From contig JASHTI010000111.1 in NCBI GenBank assembly GCA_030040625.1, forward strand, positions 1-7,403: a DNA stretch of 7,403 bases. The letters are read 5' to 3'. Of this stretch, positions 1-6,411 are shown in pieces. Origin of the DNA: Thermoplasmata archaeon (GTDB lineage Archaea > Thermoplasmatota > Thermoplasmata > Lutacidiplasmatales > UBA184). The notes below the pieces were generated by a model. The model was not told where the DNA came from, ran no database searches, and saw only the letters and a program-made list of their open reading frames with translations. Every line of letters starts with the position of its first letter. Positions within the stretch are counted from its first letter, which is position 1. A program made the position numbers and the translations under genes.

Positions 1-143
1 GGACCCCGCGCCGCCGCGCCCGCGCGCCCTCGGCCCGGAGCGCCCGCACCGAGGCGACGCCCTCCGCACCGCCGGTCAGTTCGGCGCCGGAGACCGAGTA
101 GGGCGAGCCGGCGCGCGGGCGTTACGCGACCTCTCGCCGCGCG
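1..143. other. Left-edge region without a supportable gene
   Basis: This stretch is extremely GC-rich and I cannot assign a gene to it. A plus-strand frame entering from the left edge is open until a TAG at 99-101 and would give a tail of about 32 residues rich in Arg, Ala, Pro and Ser, so it could be the C-terminal end of an upstream gene. A minus-strand frame is also open off the left edge, with a possible GTG at 49-47, but it has no ATG or recognisable promoter. Neither translation contains a motif I recognise, and at this base composition open frames arise by chance. It does not resemble the UVR-domain end of UvrB. Confidence 0.3.
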
Positions 144-150
144 TTAAATA
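144..150 (+). promoter_or_regulatory. Archaeal TATA box (TTAAATA) for the creatininase-uvrA-uvrC unit
   Basis: TTAAATA matches the archaeal box A consensus TTWWAWA at every position and is a conspicuous A/T island in a very GC-rich context. Its centre lies 25 bp before the GTG at 172, the usual distance from box A to the transcription start. Transcription would therefore begin at or within a few bases of the start codon and give a leaderless mRNA. No clear purine-rich BRE precedes it (the flank is ccgcgcg), which lowers confidence. Confidence 0.6.
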
Positions 151-171
151 CCGACCCCCGCTCTTCGAGGC

Positions 172-894
172 GTGTCCCGCTCTCACCGCCTGCTGGAGCT
201 CGATTCCCGCACCTTCGAGCGCCGGCTCGCGGCGAACCCGCTCGTGATCCTGCCGGTCGGCGCGCTCGAGGCCCACGGTCCGCACCTGCCGCTGGGCGCC
301 GACCAGCTGCAGGCCGAGGCGACGGCCGCCGCGCTCGCCGAGCGGCTCGACGCCCTGGTCGCGCCGACGATCCCCTACGGCTCCGCGCCGGGGGCCCGGC
401 GGTTCCCCGGGACCGTCTCCCTCCGCCTCTCCGAGCTGGAGGAGCACGCCGCGGGCGTCCTCGGCGAGCTGGCGCGCAGCGGGGTCCGACGCCTGCTCGT
501 CCTCTCCGGCCACGCCGAGCGCGGCCACATGGCCGCCCTCCGCGAGGCCGGCGAGCGGACGATGCGGGCGCATCCCGCCTGCCGCGTCGTCGTCCTCTCG
601 GACTACGACTTCGTCTACGAGCTGCGGGGCCGTCGCTCCCCGCCGGAGGACGGCCACGCCGGTCTCCTCGAGACGTCGCGTGTCCTCGCGATCGCCCCCG
701 AGACGGTCGGCCCGGACCGCCCGAAGGTCGTCTACCGCCACAGCCCGTTCGTCCCCGGGAGCCCGAGCGAGGCCGACTGGCCCGAGAGCGTGATCGGCGA
801 CACGGGACCGGCGAGCGCCGAGCTGGGCCGCGAGGTCCAGGCCCATGTGCTCGAGCGGCTCCAGGCGACCGTCACCGAGCTGCTGCCGTCGTAG
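172..894 (+). CDS. Creatininase-family metal-dependent amidohydrolase, function unassigned
   Basis: The 240-residue product has the full pattern of the creatininase superfamily, whose members hydrolyse cyclic or linear amides at a two-metal centre. Examples are creatininase, the archaeal formamidopyrimidine deformylase ArfB and the mycofactocin peptidase MftE. The N-terminal block around residues 27-44 (GALEAHGPHLPLGAD) supplies E33, H35 and D44. SGHAERGH supplies H114 and E116, and HAGLLETS lies at 162-169. The E-x-H, D and H-x-E arrangement matches the metal ligands E34, H36, D45, H120 and E122 of Pseudomonas creatininase. ArfB- and MftE-type proteins usually have NGHGGN at the second site, so this is probably neither, and creatinine is an unlikely substrate in an archaeon. 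No signal peptide or membrane segment is visible, so it should be cytosolic. GTG at 172 is chosen because the TATA box puts the transcript start there and because it leaves a normal short N-terminus. It is the first gene of a run with uvrA and uvrC, with 7 bp to uvrA. Family is secure, substrate unknown. Confidence 0.88.
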   Translation: MSRSHRLLELDSRTFERRLAANPLVILPVGALEAHGPHLPLGADQLQAEATAAALAERLDALVAPTIPYGSAPGARRFPGTVSLRLSELEEHAAGVLGELARSGVRRLLVLSGHAERGHMAALREAGERTMRAHPACRVVVLSDYDFVYELRGRRSPPEDGHAGLLETSRVLAIAPETVGPDRPKVVYRHSPFVPGSPSEADWPESVIGDTGPASAELGREVQAHVLERLQATVTELLPS

Positions 895-901
895 GGGAGC
901 G

Positions 902-3742
902 ATGGCCGAAGCGATCGACGCCATCCGCATCCGCGGCGCCCGTCAGCACAACCTGAAGAACGTCTCGCTCGACCTGCCGCGGGGCCGATTCATCGTCATC
1001 ACGGGGGTCAGCGGCTCGGGGAAGTCCTCGCTCGCCTTCGACACCCTCTACGCCGAGGGTCAGCGCCGGTACATCGAGAGCCTCTCGTCGTACGCGCGCC
1101 AGTTCCTCGGCCAGATGGACAAGCCGGACGTCGACGCGATCGAGGGTCTCTCGCCCGCGATCGCGATCGAGCAGCGGGCCGGCAGCCGCAATCCCCGCTC
1201 GACGGTCGGCACCGTCACCGAGATCTACGACTACCTTCGGCTGCTGTTCGCCCGGATCGGCGTGCCGCACTGCCCCAACGACGGGCAGGAGATCGCCCCG
1301 CAGTCCGTCGACCGGATCGTCGACGCCGTTCAGCGGTCGGCGAGCGGGGAGAAGATCGACCTGATCGCGCCGGTCGTGCGGGGCACGAAGGGGACGCACC
1401 AGGAGGTGCTCGACCGGCTCCGAAAGGCGGGCTACCGGCGGTTCGTCGTCGACGGGGTCGAGCTCCGGCTGCCGGGGCGGGAGGTCCGCCTCGGCAAGAA
1501 CCAGAAGCACACGATCGAGGTGGTCGTCGACTCGCTCGAGGTCGGTCCCGAGGAAGCGAGCCGGCTCGCCGAGTCGCTGAGCCTGGCCCGCGAGCTCGGC
1601 GACGGCCTCGTCGTGGTCCGCCGGGACTCGGGCGAGCGGACGATGTACTCCAGCCGGCGGGCGTGCCCGAAGTGCGGGTTCTCGCTGGAGGAGCTGACCC
1701 CGCGGATGTTCTCGTTCAACAACCCGATCGGCGCCTGCCCGGAGTGCCTCGGGATCGGCGCGACCCTGCACGCCGACCCCGAGCGGATCATCCCGGACAA
1801 GGACAAGACGCTCGGGCGCGGGATCGCCGTCTGGGGCCTCACGCCGGAGGCGGAGGGGCTCCGGCGGTTCGCCGCCGCCTACGACTTCGACCTCCGCCGT
1901 CCGGTCCGTGAGCTGCCGGAGAAGGCGTGGAAGGCGCTCATGTACGGCTCGGAGCGCAGCATCGGCCCGGGGCGCCGGGGTCCGGCGCACTGGTGGTCGA
2001 GCGGCTGGCTCCGGGAGGGCCTGGTCGCCGCCGTCGAGCGCCGCTGGAAGTCGACCAAGAGCGAGGGGGCGAAGGAGTACTACATGGGGTTCCTCTCGTT
2101 CGTCACCTGCCGCTCCTGCGGGGGCCGACGCCTCAAGCCGGCGAGCCTCGCGGTCACCGTCGAGGGTCGCTCCATCGCGGAGGTCGCGGCGATGACGGTC
2201 GCCGACGCCGTGGCGCTGTTCCAGGGGCTGCGGTTGCACGAGCGCGACGAGCAGATCGTCGGCCAGGTCGTCCGGGAGATCCGCTCCCGGCTCGGCTTCC
2301 TGGAGAACGTCGGCCTCACGTACCTGTCGCTCGACCGCGCCTCCGGCAGCCTCAGCGGGGGCGAGGCGGAGCGGATCGCCCTCGCGACCCAGATCGGCTC
2401 CGGCCTCGTCGGCGTCCTCTACATCCTGGACGAGCCGTCGATCGGGCTCCACCCGCGCGACCACGCCCGGCTGCTGGCGACCCTGAAGACGCTCCGGGAC
2501 CTCGGCAACACGCTGCTGGTCGTGGAGCACGACGAGATGACGATGCGCGAGGCCGACTGGCTGGTCGACCTCGGGCCCGGGGCCGGGACCCACGGCGGCG
2601 AGCTGCTGTACGCCGGCCCTCCCGCGGCGATCGCCGGGGCGCCGCGCTCCCTGACGGCCGAGTTCCTCAGCGGGCGCCGCGCCATCCTCCTGCCGCCGAC
2701 CCGGGCCCGGCCGGCTGGCCGCTGGCTGACGATCCACGGCCCGCGGGAGCACAACCTGAAGGGCGAGGACGTGAAGATCCCGCTCGGGCTGTTCGTCGCC
2801 TTCTCCGGCGTCTCGGGCAGCGGCAAGTCGACGGTCCTGGAGGAGATCCTCTACCGGGCGGTCCGCCGGCACCTCGGGGTCGGCCGCGAGAGCCCGGGCC
2901 GCCACGACTTCATCGAGGGGATCGACGCGCTGGACCGCGTCCTCCTGATCGACCAGTCCCCGATCGGGCGGACCCCGCGCTCGAATCCGGCGACCTACAC
3001 CGGGGTGATGACCCCGGTGCGGGAGCTGTTCGCGAGCCTCCCCGAGGCGAAGGCGCGCGGCTTCCCGCCGGGGCGGTTCAGCTTCAACGTCGCCGGCGGC
3101 CGCTGCGAGGCGTGCGAGGGCGACGGCGTCCTCCGCTACGAGATGCACTTCCTGCCGGACGTCTACGTCGCCTGCGAGGAGTGCGGCGGCAAGCGGTTCA
3201 ACGCCGAGACGCTCGAGGTCGCCTTCAAGGGCAAGACGATCGCCGACGTGCTGGAGATGACCGTCGACGAGGCGCTCGGCTTCTTCGAGCACCACCGCCG
3301 CATCGCCTCCCGCCTCCGGCTCCTGAGCGAGGTCGGCCTCGGCTACGTCCGCCTCGGACAGAGCGCGACGACGCTCTCCGGCGGCGAGGCGCAGCGGATC
3401 AAGATCGCCTACGAGCTCGCGAAGCCGCCGACCGGGCGCACCCTCTACCTGCTGGACGAGCCGACGACCGGCCTGCACTTCGCGGACGTCGAGCGGCTGC
3501 TGTCGGTCCTGTTCCGGCTCCGGGCCGGCGGCAACACCGTCGTCGTCATCGAGCACCACCTGGACGTGCTGAAGAGCGCCGACTGGCTCATCGACCTCGG
3601 GCCGGAGGGCGGGGCGGCCGGCGGCCACGTGGTCGCGGCCGGTCCTCCGGAGGAGGTCGCCCGGTCCGCCCGCTCGCACACCGGACGGTTCCTCGCCCCG
3701 CTCCTCGAGCGCGGCCGGCTCCCGCCCCGCGTCGCCGCATGA
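902..3742 (+). CDS. uvrA: Excinuclease ABC subunit A, damage-recognition ATPase
   Basis: UvrA dimers scan DNA, detect helix-distorting lesions and load UvrB in bacterial-type nucleotide excision repair. The 946-residue product is full length (E. coli 940) and keeps both ABC ATPase modules. Module I has Walker A GVSGSGKS at 35-42, signature LSGGEAERIALA at 484-495 and Walker B LDEP around D510-E511. Module II has Walker A at 636-643, signature LSGGEAQRIKIA at 825-836 and LDEP around D852-E853. Two zinc modules are intact: C255, C258, C279 and C282 inside module I, and C735, C738, C758 and C761 in module II, followed by the GGKRFN element. A CxxCGG turn lies near 403-408. ATG 902 is chosen because the protein then begins IRIRGARQHNLKN like other UvrA proteins; an upstream in-frame ATG at 845 lies within the preceding gene and adds only an unrelated tail. 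A GGGGAG at 894-899 is purine-rich but only 2 nt from the ATG, so translation is probably coupled to the gene before it. The stop overlaps the uvrC start by ATGA. Archaea that have UvrABC are generally thought to have obtained it from bacteria (family knowledge). Confidence 0.98.
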   Translation: MAEAIDAIRIRGARQHNLKNVSLDLPRGRFIVITGVSGSGKSSLAFDTLYAEGQRRYIESLSSYARQFLGQMDKPDVDAIEGLSPAIAIEQRAGSRNPRSTVGTVTEIYDYLRLLFARIGVPHCPNDGQEIAPQSVDRIVDAVQRSASGEKIDLIAPVVRGTKGTHQEVLDRLRKAGYRRFVVDGVELRLPGREVRLGKNQKHTIEVVVDSLEVGPEEASRLAESLSLARELGDGLVVVRRDSGERTMYSSRRACPKCGFSLEELTPRMFSFNNPIGACPECLGIGATLHADPERIIPDKDKTLGRGIAVWGLTPEAEGLRRFAAAYDFDLRRPVRELPEKAWKALMYGSERSIGPGRRGPAHWWSSGWLREGLVAAVERRWKSTKSEGAKEYYMGFLSFVTCRSCGGRRLKPASLAVTVEGRSIAEVAAMTVADAVALFQGLRLHERDEQIVGQVVREIRSRLGFLENVGLTYLSLDRASGSLSGGEAERIALATQIGSGLVGVLYILDEPSIGLHPRDHARLLATLKTLRDLGNTLLVVEHDEMTMREADWLVDLGPGAGTHGGELLYAGPPAAIAGAPRSLTAEFLSGRRAILLPPTRARPAGRWLTIHGPREHNLKGEDVKIPLGLFVAFSGVSGSGKSTVLEEILYRAVRRHLGVGRESPGRHDFIEGIDALDRVLLIDQSPIGRTPRSNPATYTGVMTPVRELFASLPEAKARGFPPGRFSFNVAGGRCEACEGDGVLRYEMHFLPDVYVACEECGGKRFNAETLEVAFKGKTIADVLEMTVDEALGFFEHHRRIASRLRLLSEVGLGYVRLGQSATTLSGGEAQRIKIAYELAKPPTGRTLYLLDEPTTGLHFADVERLLSVLFRLRAGGNTVVVIEHHLDVLKSADWLIDLGPEGGAAGGHVVAAGPPEEVARSARSHTGRFLAPLLERGRLPPRVAA

Positions 3743-5466
3743 CGCAGCCGGGGCCCTCCGGGCCCACGGGGTTCGTGCGCGCGAGCCAGCTGGCGGCGGC
3801 GACCGGTGAGGGGTTCCGGACCGGACCGGACGCCCCGGGCGTCTACCTGTTCCGGGGCGCCGCGGGGGAGGTCGTCTACGTCGGCAAGGCCCGGAGCCTC
3901 CGGCGCCGCGTGCTCGACCACCTGCGCGCCCGCGTCGAGAAGGACGGCTCGATCCTCGCCCAGAGCGCGAGCGTCGAGTTCGTCCCGACGGCGAACGAGC
4001 GCGAGGCGCTGCTGCTCGAGGCGAACCTCATCAAGCAGTACCAGCCCCCGCTGAACGTCCTGCTCAAGGACGACCGCAGCTACCCGTACCTCGCCGTCAC
4101 GACCGGCGAGGAGTTCCCGCGCATCCTTCTCGTCCGGCGCCCTCGCCGGCGGACCGGCCAGCTGCTGTTCGGCCCGTACACGAGCGCGCGGGAGGCCCGC
4201 AGCGCCGAGCGGCTGCTCGGCGACCTGTTCCGTCTCCGGCGCTGCCGGCAGCTGCCGAAGGAGGCGTGCCTGTACTACCACCTCGGCGTCTGCAGCGCGC
4301 CGTGCATCGGCGCGATCGGGCCGAACGAGTACCGCGCCGGCGTCGACCGGGCGATCGAGATCCTGCGCGGTCGGGTGGCGGCGGTCCGTCCGATGGTCGA
4401 GTCCGAGATGCGCGCCGCGGCCGCGCGCGAGGAGTTCGAGCGCGCCGGCCTGCTGCGCGACGCCCTCGCCGGCCTCGGCGCGCTCGCCGACCGGCAGGCC
4501 GTCATCGGGCGGGGCAGCGGCCGCACCGACGTGCTGGCGCTCGCCTATCCGAAGGACGCGGCGACCCTGCGGGTGGCGATCGGCCTCGTCCACGTCGAGG
4601 ACGGCGAGGTCCGGGGCACCGAGCCGCATCTGCTGAGCGTGCCGGCGGACGACGTACCGGAGCCGGCGGAGCTCTGGCGCCAGTTCCTGAGCCAGTACTA
4701 CGGCGGCCGGCTCGAGCTGCCGGACCGCCTCGTGATCGCCGGGGCCCGGCCCGCGGGCCTGGACGCCCCGCTCGACGAGCTGTTCGGGGAGCGCGGCGTG
4801 GAGGTCGACTTCCGCCCCGCGGGCCGCCTGGCGAACCTCGCCGCCCTCGCCGAGCGGCTCGCCCGGGCGACGGTCGACCAGGTCGTGGCCCGGCCCGCCC
4901 CGCGCGAGGTGCTGCTCGCGCTGCAGTCGCTGCTGGAGCTGCCGACGATCCCGAACCGGATCGAGGGGACCGACATCTCGATCTTCCAGGGCAGCGAGGC
5001 CGTCGGCTCGCTCGTCGTCTTCGAACGTGGGGCGCCGAAGCGCTCGGAGTACCGCCGCTTCCGCATCCGCACGGTGCCGGGGACGAACGACTTCGCGATG
5101 ATCGCCGAGGTCGTCCGCCGGCGCTACCTGCGCCGCGCCGCCGAAGGGGAGCCGCTGCCGGACCTCCTGGTCGTGGACGGGGGCGCCGGCCAGCTCGGAG
5201 CGGCCGTCTCGTCCCTCGCCGCCCTCCAGCTCGCCGACCGGATCCCGGCGATCGGGCTCGCCAAGCGCGAAGAGGAGGTCTACGTGCCGGACCGGCCCCA
5301 GCCGCTCCAGCCGAACCCGAACGCCGCCCCGATGCTGCTGCTCCGGGCGGTGCGCGACGAGGCGCACCGCTTCGCCGTCACCTACCATCGGACCCGCCGA
5401 CGGATGCGCCTGCGCGAGGAGGTCCGTCGGGCCGTCGCGGAGACCGGTCCGCCGACCGGTCGCTGA
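3739..5466 (+). CDS. uvrC: Excinuclease ABC subunit C, lacking the C-terminal HhH domain
   Basis: UvrC makes the two incisions flanking a lesion after UvrA and UvrB have marked it. The 575-residue product begins with a GIY-YIG nuclease (about 33-115): GVY at 34-36, YVG at 47-49, R54 and the metal-binding E94 in NEREALLLEANLIK, for the 3' incision. A cysteine cluster C169, C177, C185, C189 matches the region reported to bind a 4Fe-4S cluster in E. coli UvrC, with a shorter first loop. A UVR-type helical segment (about 216-250) should contact UvrB. The RNase H-like nuclease for the 5' incision keeps D412 (GTDISIFQG), D451 (NDFAMIAEVVRRRY), D480 (LLVVDGGAGQLG) and H543 (DEAHRFAVTYHR). After YHRTRRRMR the protein ends within about 20 residues, where most UvrC proteins continue into tandem helix-hairpin-helix motifs. 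The ATG overlaps the uvrA stop, has no Shine-Dalgarno sequence and is probably translated by coupling; a GTG at 3775 (residue 13) is a weaker alternative. The N-terminus before GVY is somewhat long for the family. Confidence 0.97.
   Translation: MTQPGPSGPTGFVRASQLAAATGEGFRTGPDAPGVYLFRGAAGEVVYVGKARSLRRRVLDHLRARVEKDGSILAQSASVEFVPTANEREALLLEANLIKQYQPPLNVLLKDDRSYPYLAVTTGEEFPRILLVRRPRRRTGQLLFGPYTSAREARSAERLLGDLFRLRRCRQLPKEACLYYHLGVCSAPCIGAIGPNEYRAGVDRAIEILRGRVAAVRPMVESEMRAAAAREEFERAGLLRDALAGLGALADRQAVIGRGSGRTDVLALAYPKDAATLRVAIGLVHVEDGEVRGTEPHLLSVPADDVPEPAELWRQFLSQYYGGRLELPDRLVIAGARPAGLDAPLDELFGERGVEVDFRPAGRLANLAALAERLARATVDQVVARPAPREVLLALQSLLELPTIPNRIEGTDISIFQGSEAVGSLVVFERGAPKRSEYRRFRIRTVPGTNDFAMIAEVVRRRYLRRAAEGEPLPDLLVVDGGAGQLGAAVSSLAALQLADRIPAIGLAKREEEVYVPDRPQPLQPNPNAAPMLLLRAVRDEAHRFAVTYHRTRRRMRLREEVRRAVAETGPPTGR
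5442..5461. repeat. Perfect 7-bp inverted repeat at the 3' end of uvrC
   Basis: GACCGGT at 5442-5448 and ACCGGTC at 5455-5461 are exact reverse complements separated by the six bases CCGCCG, so both strands could form the same stem-loop. It overlaps the last codons of uvrC and ends 3 bp before its stop. A shorter palindrome, CCGC-TTA-GCGG at 5469-5479, spans the psmA stop. No T-run follows on either strand, so this is not a standard archaeal or intrinsic terminator, and in sequence this GC-rich such repeats can arise by chance. Confidence 0.4.
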
Positions 5467-5472
5467 GGCCGC

Positions 5473-6231
5473 TTAGCGGGTGGAGTTCTTGCGCTCGGGG
5501 CTGCCGATGAACGGCAGGCCCTGGACGCGGCGGGCGATCTCGCTGGTCGGCAACCGACGCAGCTCGGTGTCCGGCTCGAGGATCGCCACGTCCAGCGCCT
5601 CCGCCTGGAACGGCGTCGGCGAACCCTCGGCGACGCCGCCGACGGCGAGCTTGAACGCCGCCTCCTCCGTCGGCTTCTCGGGGAGCTTCTCCTCGAGGTA
5701 GTCGGCGACCGCGCGTCGGTTGCGGCCGATCGCGTAGGCCTTCCAGCCGATCGTCGCCCCGCTCGGGTCGAGCTCGAGCAGGCCGGGGGTCCGTCCCTGG
5801 AAGCCTCCGAGCAGGAGCGAGACCGCGAACGGCCGGGTGCCGCCGAACTGGGTGTACTGCTGCAGCAGCGTGCCGAGCGCGTGGCCGAGCAGCGCGTAGG
5901 GGACCGGCTCCCCGTAGGTGAGGCGGTGGCGCTGCGCCTCCACGCGCAGGAACTCGACGAGGACGCGGGAGTCGGCGATGAGGCCCGCGGTCACGCAGCC
6001 GAGGCCCGTGTCGATCGCGAAGCTCTTCTCGATGGATCCGGCCTCCGCCAGCGCGCTGACGGGCAGGTTGCGGTAGGCGACGAAGACGATGCCGGTGTCG
6101 TAGGCGACGGCGACCGCCGTGCCGCCCATCTGGATCGCCTGCAGCGCGTACTCGACCTGGAACAGCCGGCCGTCCGGCGAGAAGACGGTGCTCGCCCGAT
6201 CGTAGGCCATCTGGCCCGGTTGCATCTCCAT
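5473..6231 (-). CDS. psmA: 20S proteasome alpha subunit
   Basis: Seven copies of this subunit form each outer ring of the 20S proteasome, which gates substrate entry and docks regulatory ATPases such as PAN. The 252-residue product starts with the alpha-type N-terminal signature MAYDRASTVFSPDGR and then FQVEYA: the gate residues Y10, D11 and R12, P19 and Y28 are all present. K69 in GSIEK and G83-L84 in TAGLIADSR correspond to K66, G80 and L81 of the Thermoplasma subunit, the pocket that receives the C-terminal HbYX tail of the ATPase. The catalytic N-terminal threonine of beta subunits is absent, as expected. ATG at 6231 is chosen because GGGGAG at 6245-6240 lies 8 nt upstream. A second ATG at 6225 would give MQPGQMAYDR, aligning exactly with Thermoplasma MQQGQMAYDR, and is a real alternative. 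The longer open frame further upstream has a low-complexity N-terminus and is not used. The gene converges on uvrC and no beta subunit is in the window. Actinobacterial PrcA is excluded by the archaeal N-terminus. Confidence 0.96.
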   Translation of the reverse strand: MEMQPGQMAYDRASTVFSPDGRLFQVEYALQAIQMGGTAVAVAYDTGIVFVAYRNLPVSALAEAGSIEKSFAIDTGLGCVTAGLIADSRVLVEFLRVEAQRHRLTYGEPVPYALLGHALGTLLQQYTQFGGTRPFAVSLLLGGFQGRTPGLLELDPSGATIGWKAYAIGRNRRAVADYLEEKLPEKPTEEAAFKLAVGGVAEGSPTPFQAEALDVAILEPDTELRRLPTSEIARRVQGLPFIGSPERKNSTR

Positions 6232-6239
6232 GCGAACTT

Positions 6240-6245
6240 CTCCCC
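6240..6245 (-). promoter_or_regulatory. Shine-Dalgarno sequence of psmA
   Basis: On the minus strand GGGGAG is followed by 8 nt and then the ATG at 6231. It would sit 14 nt from the second in-frame ATG at 6225, so its spacing favours the upstream start. It contrasts with the other genes here, which lack a well-spaced ribosome-binding site. Confidence 0.55.
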
Positions 6246-6272
6246 TCGAGCGGCGCGCCGAGCCGGGCGGGG

Positions 6273-6280
6273 GATTTGAG
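6273..6280 (-). promoter_or_regulatory. Candidate TATA box of psmA
   Basis: On the minus strand CTCAAATC resembles the archaeal box A form CTTAAATA at six of eight positions and is one of two A/T-rich spots in the 180-bp divergent region. A start about 25 bp downstream (near 6251) would leave a leader of roughly 20 nt that contains the GGGGAG ribosome-binding site. The match is degenerate. Confidence 0.35.
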
Positions 6281-6370
6281 CGTACGCCCCCGGCTCGCCC
6301 CGTCCTCACCTGGTGGCGCCGGTCTACCGCGCCGCCGAGCCCCCGCGCCGCGGCGGGCCGGGCCCCCGCC

Positions 6371-6384
6371 GGAAAGGCTTTGTC
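6371..6384 (+). promoter_or_regulatory. Candidate BRE and TATA element of the radical-SAM gene
   Basis: GGAAAG at 6371-6376 has the purine-rich form of an archaeal BRE and is followed directly by GCTTTGTC, a degenerate box A. The box centre is about 31 bp before the ATG at 6412, which predicts a transcript starting near 6405 with a leader of only a few bases. No Shine-Dalgarno sequence lies before the ATG, which fits a leaderless or near-leaderless message. Confidence 0.4.
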
Positions 6385-6411
6385 CCGGAGCCCGCCCTCC
6401 CCGCCTCACCC

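Noticed and set aside
172..894. Calling the first gene creatininase or ArfB
   Set aside because: The superfamily is clear but the second metal motif and the context do not fit either specific activity well enough to transfer a name.
845..901. Upstream in-frame ATG that would extend UvrA by 19 residues
   Set aside because: It lies inside the preceding gene, the added residues are unlike UvrA, and ATG 902 gives the usual N-terminus.
872..3679. A very long minus-strand open frame opposite uvrA, and similar ones opposite uvrC and the radical-SAM gene
   Set aside because: Their translations are Arg-, Ala-, Gly- and Asp-rich with no motif, and they mirror the strong GC3 bias of the real genes, which removes stops from the opposite strand.
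1927..3738. The uvrC frame stays open for about 600 codons upstream through uvrA
   Set aside because: It overlaps well-conserved uvrA sequence and its translation is low-complexity Arg/Pro/Gly. The ATGA overlap start at 3739 fits the UvrC family. It is not a fusion protein.
6232..6309. Upstream extension of PsmA by 26 residues
   Set aside because: The added part is Arg/Gly/Pro-rich, covers the likely ribosome-binding site and candidate TATA box, and no alpha subunit I know begins this way.
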